64,000 nucleotides of DNA from Corythucha ciliata (lineage: Eukaryota > Arthropoda > Insecta > Hemiptera > Tingidae): positions 15,481,253-15,545,252 of the forward strand of contig CM075939.1 in assembly GCA_038030265.1 (NCBI GenBank), given 5' to 3'. Made by a program: the position numbers and the translations under genes. Positions within the stretch are counted from its first letter, which is position 1, and each line of letters opens with the position of its first letter. The notes under the pieces were generated by a model, which saw nothing but the letters and a program-made list of their open reading frames with translations, was not told where the DNA came from and searched no databases. Shown here piece by piece: positions 36,601 to 46,082 of the stretch.

Positions 36601-37798
36601 TTGTAGGTACGCCTCTGCCGATTGTCCAATGCACCATAAGGCTGCGGCGAGCTGTGGTACAGCATTCTTGGCTTCGTGTGGGCGTTCATCCAGGGCTGGC
36701 CCCCCCGCCCCACCACACATTATTTTATTTGTCGCCGTTAGCCGTGCATTCTACATTATGTCACTCGGAACTAAAATTCTGCGGAAAACTTAGGGAATTG
36801 CAAGTTTCGGGTCTAATTATCGGTGAAATGGCTAGTTTTCCTATATTTATACCCCCGAAATTGCGGCTATTTGGTTTTTATTTCCGGGAAATTTCGAGTT
36901 TCGGGAATCTTTCTTGGTGATTGATATAGTGCACGAAATCAACTGACTCGGCTGACTAATAGCCGCAAAATTTTGGAAGCCAATATCGGCGAAACTGAAC
37001 GGCGGACTGAAAGATCGCGATATTGCGAGTTTCACGTCTCAATTCCAGCGAAATTGGAAGTCCGAAATCAGCGGAATTCCCTCGTTTCGGGAATTGCCAC
37101 TTTTCCTGTATTGATGGTAACAAAATTTCTAGTTCCGGGGACTGTTTTTAGTGAACGCGGAACCTGGGCTAGCTGGCCACGACAGTGCACAAAGTCTTCA
37201 AACGAATTGCCGCAAAATTGCAAAATTTTGAAATCAAATATCCACGAAATTGCAATTTTCCTGACAATTTTCAAGAAACCGACCAACTGGAAATTGAAAA
37301 ATATTTTGTTCCCTATTTGGCAAATACCGCATGCTGAATTACAAACCACAAACACGAAAATAATTTGTGTGCACTTGATTATTGTAAAAATGATTCACCC
37401 AGTTTATCGGAGAGATAACTGTATTGCTTGAGAGTGCTCCTAATGTCAAGGAGCCGCTCTTAATACCCCGTTACTTATGAATTTATTAAACGGAGAAACG
37501 AATGATTTTTGATAGGGGGACAGTGTCATGACCCTAATCACATCAAAAGTGGCCCTTCGTTTCATTTAGAATCTTTCTATTCAAAACTACAAACTTGTAG
37601 GTCTAGCAGCTAACATGCACGTACTTTCTTGGTACTTTCACTTTACTTTAATACAATTTGGAGGAATTTCGATACTCACTTTGGCACTCTTTTACGGCAG
37701 CCACAGACGCACGATAATAGAGAGACGAACAGGCACAACGTCAATGAGATGGAAATCCAAAATATGTTCGGAGAAAACAAAAAATGTTCATGGAACAT
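23540..37798 (-). CDS. PAG1/Cbp-like transmembrane adaptor, ten exons
   Basis: Minus-strand exons: 37798-37680, 31016-30852, 30696-30560, 30472-30338, 30271-30184, 30119-29908, 25262-24858, 24643-24462, 24183-23719, 23653-23540. Every junction is GT...AG and in phase, giving 2022 nt and 673 residues. The protein has about 11 outer residues, a membrane helix at 12-30, then CVCGCRKR (Cys 30, 32, 34), which suggests palmitoylation. A long disordered tail has 22 tyrosines, sixteen in YxxV/L/I motifs: YATV 136, YARL 171, YAQV 190, YATV 335, YAAI 346, YAKV 455, YETV 493, YASL 569, YERV 620, YAKV 665 among them. There are Pro runs near 403. PAG1 has the same plan, with helix, Cys pair, ELPRIP-like and DLYATV-like segments, and recruits Csk and Src kinases. 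Orthology is inference; no kinase or SH2 domain is present. Confidence 0.8.
25370..26660. repeat. Degenerate array, C family (reverse)
   Basis: About 30-base units with the core 'gccctaaaaatggctaaact' and 'gaccattcgc', lying inside adaptor intron 6. The opposite orientation appears at 43880-44945, 51855-52345 and 56160-56600. Confidence 0.8.
26700..28113 (+). mobile_element. Composite hAT-ended repeat element, locus 2
   Basis: The left end is decayed, keeping 'aaaggggcct'. The B array at 26790-27340 contains 'caatacgaattcac' and 'ggaatag' then 'ctcaatcat', in the same order as locus 1. The nested unit 27344-27878 opens CAGCGGCGTA and closes 'ctctggctacgct'. The right end, with 'aagtgaccgaatt', 'aaatcgatatttct' and 'aggtggcccaatttt', finishes GTAAAGACGGCCCTG at about 28113. 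It lies in adaptor intron 6. A 34-T tract (about 27569-27602) interrupts the nested array. No coding sequence. Confidence 0.65.
28150..28510. repeat. Mixed E/B-family array fragment
   Basis: First 'cttgcaattttgc'-type units, then forward B units ('tttcttaattttagccgcg'), all inside adaptor intron 6. Confidence 0.5.
28511..29907. other. Intronic single-copy DNA, no gene seen
   Basis: Part of adaptor intron 6. No exon of matching phase and no array units are visible. An A-run lies at about 29518-29535. Confidence 0.4.
31820..32215. repeat. C-family array (reverse)
   Basis: Units resembling 'cctgaaaaaggcaaactgac' and 'aattcgc' inside adaptor intron 1. Confidence 0.65.
32250..32560. repeat. D/E-type degenerate units
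   Basis: Repeated 'aaaattggttt' and 'cacgaaattgggttttgaa' segments, intermediate between the D and E families, inside adaptor intron 1. Confidence 0.45.
32690..34098. repeat. Degenerate array, B family (reverse)
   Basis: A 1.4-kb block of 'ggctaaaattgagaaaa' and 'cgctaattcac' units in adaptor intron 1. Variant monomers read 'tttctcgaggcaacgtcg' and 'agtagaggcaactttgtgg'. Confidence 0.75.
34099..34460 (+). repeat. Interspersed repeat X, copy 2
   Basis: Plus-strand partner of 5091-5466, aligned over about 360 bases with scattered substitutions and small indels. It directly abuts the B array, which suggests insertion into or beside it. Confidence 0.7.
34509..34535 (-). mobile_element. hAT-like terminus (CAGTGGCGGATCT)
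   Basis: Read on the minus strand this begins CAGTGGCGGATCTAAGATTTT, a terminus style common to hAT elements. The other end was not identified. Confidence 0.35.
34920..36060. repeat. E- and B-type arrays
   Basis: From 34990 to 35560, units with 'gcaagtttctggtc' and 'cgcgaaattg' recur. From 35770 to 36060, reverse B units recur, including 'cgcctgaaatttagaaaa' then 'cccagtttctgtg', which matches the flanks of the MITE at 49440. Confidence 0.55.
36173..36473 (-). mobile_element. Full-length tRNA-headed SINE
   Basis: Minus-strand element bounded by a perfect 14-base target duplication, 'tgaaattggtattt', at 36159-36172 and 36474-36487. The head (about 36473-36395) has a tRNA-like A box (tggtgtaatgga) and a perfect B box (gggttcgaatcc, 36419-36408). 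This is an internal Pol III promoter. The anticodon arm and acceptor stem no longer pair properly. A non-tRNA body follows, then an A tail abutting the duplication. The body is shared with 60393-60500. It lies in adaptor intron 1, in sense orientation. Confidence 0.85.
36488..37290. repeat. E-family degenerate array
   Basis: Units like 'gcgaaattg' plus 'cgagtttcggg' recur irregularly. The stretch 36560-36740 does not fit and may be an unrelated insert. Confidence 0.5.
37291..37679. other. Intron 1 start of the adaptor gene
   Basis: Single-copy AT-rich DNA directly downstream of the first exon donor (37679-37678 on the minus strand). No feature seen. Confidence 0.4.
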
Positions 37799-37896
37799 TA
37801 TTTATCGCACGGCAGGACAGTCGGTCACGTCTGTTCGTATGAAACACAACCGGTCGGTAGAATAATTGACGTTTAGTCGTAAAGACAACAGAATTG

Positions 37897-37904
37897 CCTT
37901 TATA
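37897..37904 (-). promoter_or_regulatory. TATA box of the adaptor gene
   Basis: TATAAAGG on the minus strand sits about 100 bases upstream of the ATG at 37798, leaving room for a start site near 37870 and a 5' leader of about 70-80 bases. It is a single-copy, CpG-containing segment in an otherwise repeat-rich area. Assignment rests on position and match only. Confidence 0.5.
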
Positions 37905-39320
37905 TCGCGTGAACATAAACAAAACATATCAAGGCATTTGAGAAAAAGGCCGGGAGTGGCCAATGATTCTGTGGTTGGTTCGTCCTGACACTGTAAAAAA
38001 TGAAGAGGTTCACGAAATTAGAGAAAGAACAACACGAGTCACTAAGAGGGTCCCAAGATAAACGAAAAAAAATACATAAAATACGGAAAAATTAAAATAA
38101 CAACTTGTCAGTCGACCTGATACCACAAAATGAGACTAACAGCGCCGAGATGAGAATACCGTATAAAATTCGAACTACGATTCTCCCTTTCCCTCCTGAG
38201 AAACAGTTAACCAGACACTTCACATTTATGTTTCTGACTTTTACGTTTCCTCTTGCTCACCGCGTGAGTCACGCCGTGAAAGAAGAGTCAATTAATTAAA
38301 ATGAAACCCCTACTCCTTTTCTCCAAAGGGGAAGAGATAACTCTCCGTAAAATTGTGCCCACTTAAAAAAAAAAGGCGTTGCTTTCGTCGGTGGCGGTGG
38401 CGACTTTGCTCGAATAGGGAAGGAACTATTTTGACATATTCCTTGGATTCCCTTCAGTCCTTGCCACTTTGCTCGGTGGCGATACATCTACTGATTGATA
38501 CCTTATCAATTAACGTTTGTTCGTGCCCTGTGACAATAATAAATCTAAATAATAAGCTTTTCATCTTATTTTCCGCCCGTACACAATGCAAACAGTGGAG
38601 TAATTTTTTGCTTGGAACTTGACATTTCGGTAAGTTTATTGAATTGTATCAATGAAAGCTCAGATGAGATGTTGCAGTACACAAAACGAGTGCAATTGGT
38701 ATTGAAATAGTTGTGACAACAGTTTTGAAAAACACAGCAAATAGCAAGGTCCAAATCTTCAATTTTGGTTGGTGGCAGATGAACAGAACCGAAGGGTCCT
38801 AGAGCGTTCGGTTCAAATCAAAACACTTCCTGGCCCATAATCCGTATCCGCGACGGCGTAGAATCCGACTGTTTTGGCCTAGTTGGTCATTAGGCGAGGA
38901 CCCTAGTACTTTTTAAGACCGCGAGAGAGAGCCTCGTTCCGGCCGGACCTCAACAATCCGTAATGAGGCCGAGAAAATCGAAAAAATCTGTTGTCAAAGC
39001 AAAACGCTCATTTTTAGCGCGTTCGGCGGCCACACGGTGGTATTTCTGTAAGGATTGTTAGATTGAGTAAGGAACAAGGCCAACAGTGGACACGTAAACT
39101 GCGTCTAGCAGTGGCGTAACTAGATGAGGCCGCGAGAGACGTGCTACGGGGGTTCAATTTCCGCAACGGTGTTTTCCCTCTTCACACACGAAAACATCTG
39201 CCCGCTGTAATCACTTTGCTTTCGTCCCATGCTTCTGGAAAGGGGCGGTAGTTGAAATTACCAGGTGCAGATCCAGTCAGAGAATAAGACAGCGAATCGC
39301 AGCCCTCTGATTCACTACAT
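37905..39320. other. Upstream region of the adaptor gene, no gene seen
   Basis: Largely single-copy DNA. A hAT-like CAGTGGCGTAACTAGATG terminus lies near 39111-39128. No exon could be defended. Confidence 0.4.
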
Positions 39321-39473
39321 TCGCCTATTTCATAATTCGGGCAGCGCTGCAGTTGGCCATTTTGGGAAACAGTTGTTGTGGGTGATTTCCATTAGAAACT
39401 AGTAGAAGACTGCTCATATAAGCTAGTTGCCAAGTGGCCAACAACAGCGCTGCCCGAATTATGAAATAGGCGA
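39321..39473. mobile_element. Foldback element, 39-base arms
   Basis: Arms 39321-39359 and 39435-39473 are inverted copies with two mismatches, beginning 'tcgcctatttcataattcgg'. The loop is about 75 bases. No ORF. It has the shape of a MITE; superfamily unknown. Confidence 0.75.
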
Positions 39474-39479
39474 AAACTC

Positions 39480-39900
39480 ACGTCATGCCTTCATTTCACT
39501 GAAAAATTCGTCAAGTTCGGCCCCAGAATTCAGAACACTTTTCCGAAAAACCGTAAATTTTGGCACACACTCCGATCCAAAACCAATCATGCCCCGATGC
39601 CCGTGCCCGTATGGCTTTTTCAAACACCAAAGATCGCAATTTAGGCTATTTTGGCAATTTTCCTTCTACAAAAACAAATTTCGCAGGTTCAGCTGATTCA
39701 AATCGAAACCTTCGCATTTCAAAAACAAAGCTATTTTTTTTTAGCGATTTTTCAAAAACAAAGCTGTGATGGATTAGCAATTTCAAACCCATTTTCTCGG
39801 ACACTCGCTCTTTCAAATACAAATTTCTTGGATTTGGCTTATTCAAATCCAAAGTCTGGTTTTTACGTTGCTTGAAAAACAGAATTCCAAGGCTTTAGCT
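39480..39900. repeat. D-family array (reverse)
   Basis: Units with 'ttcaaaaacaaa' and 'tttcgcaggttc' about every 30 bases. Short open frames here follow the repeat and are not genes. Confidence 0.5.
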
Positions 39901-40794
39901 TTTTGCATAATGTTGGTTAATTTGAAAATATAGTTCGAAGGCTCCTTCAAACTTCACCGATGTTTTTCATTTCATTACAGGGCCGTCTTTACTAAAGTTG
40001 GGGCCCCTGGCCAGGTATGAAATTGGGCCACCTCTGTGGGTGGTGGGGGGAGGGGGAGGCACATTTTCTTTTCCACGTGGGGTTCACATCGTTTCACATT
40101 AGTTTTCAAAAGTATTTTGGGTAAAAAACACAGTGGTTTTTGGGGTAAAAGAGGTAGGCATTTAAAGCCATTTTTTCGCATTTTAAAGAAATATCGATAT
40201 ACAATTCGGTCACTTGCCCCCTGGCCTCACCTTTTTTCTCCTTTAACCTTCAACCAGAGCGTAGCCATGGGTGGGCATTTGCCCTCCACTAGACTCCAAA
40301 TCGAAGACGTAGTGTGTCAGCTGCCCACACCTTGATAATACCTTCAAAAAGTACAAATCATCCAGGATTACCACCGATTTCACGGAATTCCTTAATTAAA
40401 AAAAAATCCGGAAGATTTTTCTCGCAAAAAAAAACAATTCTTAGGATTTTGCTGTCTAAAAACAAATTCCGTTGATTTTTCTCGTCAAAAGGACATTTTC
40501 GTGGGTCTGCCTCACCAGAAAATCCTTTCCTGGATTTCACACACTAAAAAACAAACAATTTTGCCAATGTTAGTAGCTGATCAACCATTTCACGGGGTGG
40601 CGTGATTAGAAGAGACCAATTTTGCGCACTAGAAACCCATTTTTGCTGGTCTGACTCACAAAAAAAAGTTTTTTCTCTGATTTCGCCCTACAAAAAACAC
40701 TGCTCGGATTTTTCTCGCTAAAACCCCATTTTCGTTGTTTTGGCTCACACAAAACCCAATTTCGAGGTTGTTTGTTTCTGGGAACCTAATTTTG

Positions 40795-40811
40795 AGAGAG
40801 AGAGAGAGAGT
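40795..40811. repeat. (GA)n microsatellite
   Basis: About eight GA units within the D array of composite locus 3. Confidence 0.8.
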
Positions 40812-41035
40812 GAGCGGTTTAATACTAATCGTCCACATGAAATCCCAATTTCGCGGGGATACACCTTATTTAAAACCACAATTTTCTCAATTCTGCCTCA
40901 TTTAAACGCAAATTTTGTGGGACTCGCTCGCTATATAACCAATTTAGGGGGCCCTGGATCACTAAAATGCTAATTTCGCGGTGTTTTCTCGCTGAAGAAC
41001 TGAAACCCCAATGAGGAAGTTTCATGGGTCAGAAC

Positions 41036-42150
41036 TTATAATAATAATAATAATAATAATATTAGTTTGCGAGCATAAAATGACACTTTATAAGGCAACG
41101 TCAAATATTTTCTAACAAGACTAGGTCTCCAGGTAACAAATGAACTCGTCCACAGAGTGTGGGGCAGCTGCGAGAATGAGCTCGCGGAGCTGGCGTTTAA
41201 AACTTGGAAGATGTACACTGGACTCCCTGAGTGCGGGTAGCAGCGCAATATATGTATAACCTTACGCCCAAGCAAGCCAGGTTGACCCGCGCAGTAGTCG
41301 CAAGGCGTACAAAACTTATTGACAAGTCGGAAGCATGTCTCGTGGCATAAGAGTGGGAGGTGGAGTTCACGGGAAACTCCCCAATATGGGTCTGCACAAA
41401 GAGGAGGACGCTCATGATGAACGACCCATACACTGTGAAGTTGCCGAGGCGGCCGAACCACTCACACGACACGACTGACGAGGTGGTAACCCACAGAGGA
41501 CGCGTAGCGCAGACTTTTGAATTTTAAAGATTTTGCCACTGTGCGCGGAGTTTCCCCAGACAGCAATGGCATATGACACGTGGGAGTAAAAAAGCCCAGC
41601 AAGTAGACTACACGGAGCGTATCAGAGGAGACCACACCACTCGAACGACGGAGAACAAAAACAACCCTCGAGAGGTGGACGGAAAGTTTGTCAACGTGTT
41701 GGCCCCAAGAAAGACGGGAGTCGATGGTAACTCCGAGGAACGTGACGACATAGCCCGGCGACCGCAGATCAACAAATAGGTCCTGTGTTTTGTCCTCATT
41801 AAGCACGAGTCGATTCGCTACACACCACGATCGGACCAACAAGGAAGCCGCACCCAGGCTGCCCAAGAGGTCGACCTGAGTTCCACCTCTGCATAGAACG
41901 GTCGTATCATCGGCGTAAACGAAAATTTCAGAAGGAAATAGGGACGAGAAGACAAGGCAGAGGTCATTGACGTAGATAAGGAAGAGTACCGGACCCAGGA
42001 TGGATCCCTGCAGCACTCCGAGGTCAACTGTTCGAGCAAGCTCAGACTTGGTGCCGCCGAAGGACACATACTGCAACCAGCCGGTCAAGTACGCGCTCAG
42101 CAACCCGACCGTGTGCTCAACGAATCCGTCATGAATTAGTTTTGCTGTTC
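41036..42150 (-). pseudogene. 5'-truncated LINE with decayed reverse transcriptase
   Basis: Minus strand. The reverse transcriptase core is readable from about 42150 to 41470: GVLQGSILGPVLFLIYVNDL is the fourth RT block and FVYADDTTVL carries the catalytic Asp pair. A frame change at about 41465 leads into the C-terminal tail (SHSYATRHASDL ... HSVDEFICYLET), with a second frame change near 41195 and a stop at 41121. The non-coding end finishes in an ATT/TAA repeat at about 41062-41036. This is the layout of Jockey/I/CR1-type non-LTR elements; TAA tails are typical of the I group. ORF1, endonuclease and N-terminal RT are missing. Inactive. Confidence 0.85.
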
Positions 42151-42489
42151 GAATTTGTATTGCTGAATTTTAGCCCCATATCAACGAAAAACGCCCGTAT
42201 AGTACTGTACTTGTGCGTTATCGATGAAAATCGCGTACCCGCTGCAAACGCTGACCCACTGTAAACGCTAAAATCGTGAGGATAATGCCTCACGTGGGTT
42301 GGACACGGGGTAAAAACATTTGGAGCCATAAATAAAACAAATTTTATCCAAGGTTCGATCAATACGTTGGTCGCCTATCGATATCTTTCTTCCCATGTAT
42401 TAGAAAAAAAAATCCAAAGGATCTGGGCTCCACTTGACGCGGGGCCCCGTGCCCAGGTATGTCTGGGCCCCGCCTGAAGACGTCACTGA

Positions 42490-43130
42490 TTTCATACCGT
42501 AATTTCAAAAACGAATTTCGAAGATTTAGCTCTTTCTTAATCGAGTTTCGTAGGTTTGAATAATTCTAAAAACTAATTTATCTCTTTCAAAAGCCAAATT
42601 CACCGACGTTAGAACATTCAAAAATCGAAATTTCATAGTTTTGACTCTTACAAGCTCCAGTTTTACGGATTTGCCGCGTTAAAATCCCAACTTTAGGTAC
42701 GTTTTCTCTTTCCAAAACCAAAAGTTCGTGGGTTTTGCTTTTTCAAAAGCCTTTAGGGTGTTTTGCTTTTTTAAAACACAATTTTGTGGCTTTTGATATG
42801 TCGAAAGCAACATTTCTTGGATTTGGCGTGACTCTTGACGTGTCACCATGAGTCATAAAGTCATAACATGACCAAATTCCGGGGATTTACTAATCTAAAG
42901 ACCAAATTTGATGGCTTTAGGTCTTTACATAATTCTAGATAGTTGGAAAAACTAATTCGGCTTGTTCGCAAACCGAATTACGCGATTAGGCTCTTTGAAA
43001 ACACAAATTTTGTCACGAATATTCGCTTTTTCATTATCAAATGTGGCGGATTTGGCTTCTTCCAAACGGAAGGAGGAACGGCTAAAATTGATCAAAGTTT
43101 CGAGGTTTCGCAATACAAAGTTCAGGCCAA
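42490..43130. repeat. D-family array (reverse)
   Basis: Units with 'ttttgctttttcaaaagc' and 'aatttcg' next to composite locus 3. Orientation matches 39480-39900. Confidence 0.55.
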
Positions 43131-43149
43131 ATCAACAAAATGCGCTTAA

Positions 43150-43760
43150 TCATGGTTTATGGAGACGGCTACTAGGGCCTTCACGGTTAAAAAAGAAAAA
43201 AAATGGCTCGTTCTCAGTATAATTGAAAAATACTCTCATTTTCAGCTAAAATTGTGGGGGTTAACGGTAATTCATGGCTAAAATTGAAAAAATTACGCTC
43301 ATTCACGACTACAACTAACAAAAGGCGCTCCCTCGAAGCTAAAACTGAGAAATAGCGATCCACACCCCCGTCTGAAATTTAGAAAAAACACTATTTCACG
43401 GCCTAAATTTAGATAAAAAACTCCAATTCGCAGTTTTACGCTGCTGAGTCCTGGCCAAAATTAAGGAAAGGCGCTAATCCGTGGCCCATGGAGACCTCTT
43501 TACGACAAAAATTGATAAAATAGGCTCACTTGCGCCTAAAATGGAAGAAAAACCCGCATCTGCGGTTAAAATTGAGTAAAAATGCTCCCTTGCGGCTAGA
43601 CTCGAGAAAAAGCTCCAATTCGTGGTTTCACGATGCAAAGTCCAGGCAAAAATTAAGAAAAGTCGCCTTTTTCAGCTAAACATTGAGAAAAGGGGCACGT
43701 TTAACTGTAGCATTGTGAAAAAGCACTAGTTTGCCCCTAAAAATTGAGGAAAAGAGGAAA
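43150..43760. repeat. Degenerate array, B family (reverse)
   Basis: 'gctaaaattgagaaaa' and 'ctcattcgc' units, with variant monomers near 43430 and 43620. Confidence 0.7.
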
Positions 43761-43879
43761 AACGTGAAGGAAATTATTTGTGCCCCCCCCCCTTCTAGAG
43801 AACAACTCTAGATTGGCGCTTGGAGGTAAAGTGGAGACAGCCCTGTTCGGTACTGGTACGAAAACCGTTAGTTTACCGT

Positions 43880-44945
43880 TTTAAGGGTGTGAAAAGTCCA
43901 ACCATCATTTGAGGGACGCGAGTAGGCCAGTTTGGCATTTTAGCTTTTTTCAATAGGCGAATCGTAAGTTACGCAATCATTGGGACGCGAATGGTCGTAG
44001 TTTGACCATTCTTAGAGCTTGCTAGTTTGCCATTTTCATGATTGCCAATTTGCCACTCTACTATACCGCGTGAATAGCCAGTCTGGAAATTTAAATGATG
44101 CCAGTTATAAGTTTTCCCATTTTTTACTGTGAGAATATAGTCGTCAAGCTATTTCTGCTGACATTGTGGGAATTTGAAATATATTTGCAATTTTTAAGCG
44201 CGAGCCGAGCCGAGCGCGCGAGTCGTCAGTTCAGCCATTTTTGGGACGTGAATTCGTCAATTTTTTGATCGCGAATGGTCGGTTTTGCCATTTGCTCAGA
44301 TTTCCCTCCTCCCCACCAATAAATTGGCGTGGTTTGACCACACTGGTGGGCTGTGTAAGTCAGGCGGGATGCTATCCGCGCTTTTGAAATGCCTATTCGA
44401 GCATGAACAAGCAAATCGTCATTTTAGCTATTTTTAACGCGCGAATCGTAAGGTCGCCATCTTTAGGGTGCGAATGTTCTGTTTGGGCATTTTTAGAACA
44501 TTAATTGCCAGTTTGGTTATTTTTAGGGCATGAATAGTCATTTTTGCCATTTTCGTGGTGGACATGGTAAGTTCTGCCATTTTTGGAGCGGATTGGTCAT
44601 TTTTGTAGCATGAATGGGCAATTTGGCTATTTTAATGGCACACATTTTATTGTCAGTACGAATATATTTTGGAGCGTTAATGGGTGGTTCGGCCATTTTC
44701 AGGGCACAAATCGGCGGTTTAGCTATTTTCAAGGCTTGAATGGTAAGTTTGGTATTTTTAAAGAATGTCTATAGAACTTTTTATGTCGTGAGTTGCCAGT
44801 TTGCGGTTTTTAAAGTCGTGAATACCTTGCGAGATACGCCATCTTGTTTGGCCACGAATTCAGAGCATTAATTGCCTGTTTGGAACACGACTGATCGGTT
44901 TGGTTATTTTTAAGGTACGAATCGTCAGCTTAGCCATTTGAAGGT
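43880..44945. repeat. Degenerate array, C family (forward)
   Basis: About 30-base units with 'gaatcgtcagttt' and 'ggccatttttagggcg', the reverse complement of 25370-26660. Confidence 0.75.
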
Positions 44946-46082
44946 GTAAATTGCAAGCCCAGACGACAACCTTTTAGTCCGCAAGAAAAAACCTCGATCC
45001 GAGGCCGGTATGAGGGGGGGGGGCCGAAAAAATCAGAAACATCGACGATAATGCATTGACCGTTCATTTTTGACCAATTTAATGGTTGCGGGCTACTAAG
45101 TGCTGTTATGGCGGAAACTAGCTGCATTAGTTCATTACGGTTTGCCCCTGGGACTCATTAATGCCCCAACATTGTTGGGATGTACTATTTTTGTCCTTCC
45201 GCTAGCCTTGTCTTCTGGTGATGTCGAAATATTGGAGCTGATTTTTTTCCAGAAATGGGCCCTTGTCGGCTTTTTTTCAGATTTTTTATACTTTGCCTAC
45301 GGTGGCGGACAGACATTGCAGCAATTTTACCAACGTGCCTCAAATTTTCCAAAAATGATCAAAATGCAACATATTAGACGAAACTGTGTAGCGTATCTTG
45401 GGTTTCCTTGGCATAGGGAATCTGAATGTTGGGACTTTCTTCTATAGGTCAAGCCATTGACAGGCTACCACTGTGATGCCGTCGTGTTTCGCCGCTTCAA
45501 ATCGTATTCATGGGCCGCAAGAAGCTCCCCTCCCCCCGCACACACACATGGTGCGACGCAATCGACTGATCTGAAGTACAAAGGAAAAGCCTCGCCACGG
45601 CACGGTTTTGCCGCTCTTGAGTCGATAAAATCTGCCCGAGTACAACGAAAATGCTATGTTTGGGCCAAACATATTTGGCGGGGATGTGCTGGAGGAGTAA
45701 CTTAATTGCGTTTAGGGCCGGAGCCGCTAGAGTTTCCCGATTGAGTACGGCCCTGGGGGTTCGAAAACCACGTCTGACTCAAACCACACCTGAGAAAATT
45801 CGAGAACGTGACCACCCCACGACGGGCTTTGCGATATTTTTTGCACGAGTGGCCCCGACACCAAAATTTTGGTGGGAGGGGGATGGCCTGAATTTTCAAT
45901 TCATAATTGAACCCAACAACTTTAAGAATTTGCGTCACGAAATGTACTTTTCCTAATGAAACACGTATAGTGAAATGACTCAGTGTGGTTCTGCTCTCTA
46001 ATCGTGACAGTAGTGGTTAATAATAAGGCAATCCTTCGAATAATACACAATATTTAATATTATTATTATTCTGTGGCAGGTT
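44946..46082. other. Upstream region of HPS3
   Basis: Non-coding. 45290-45330 shares 'ggcggacagacattgcag' with repeat X. An acceptor-like sequence (attctgtggcag, ending 46079) just before the HPS3 ATG suggests an upstream leader exon, which was not located. Open frames at 45100-45447 and 45651-45956 show no domains. Confidence 0.4.

Larger units (their letters stand above)
39979..42486 (-). mobile_element. Composite hAT-ended repeat element, locus 3
   Basis: Reverse orientation. On the minus strand the left end is CAGTGACGTCTTCAGGCGG at 42486, followed by 'gggaagaaagatatcg' and 'ggcgaccaacg' as at locus 1. A B-array piece with 'agcaatacaaattcg' follows (about 42160). A LINE interrupts it (41036-42150). 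The D array resumes with 'cttcagcgagaa' near 41000. The nested end is 'gcgtagcc' at 40252-40267. The right end 40250-39979 finishes GTAAAGACGGCCCTG. Compared with locus 1, sequence between the B array and the D array is missing at the LINE, so the insertion probably came with a deletion. Confidence 0.6.

Noticed and set aside
41036..41461. 141-codon minus-strand frame after the RT frame
   Set aside because: Wrong frame for the LINE C-terminus; the conserved SYATR and SVDEF blocks lie in other frames, so this is a frameshift artefact.
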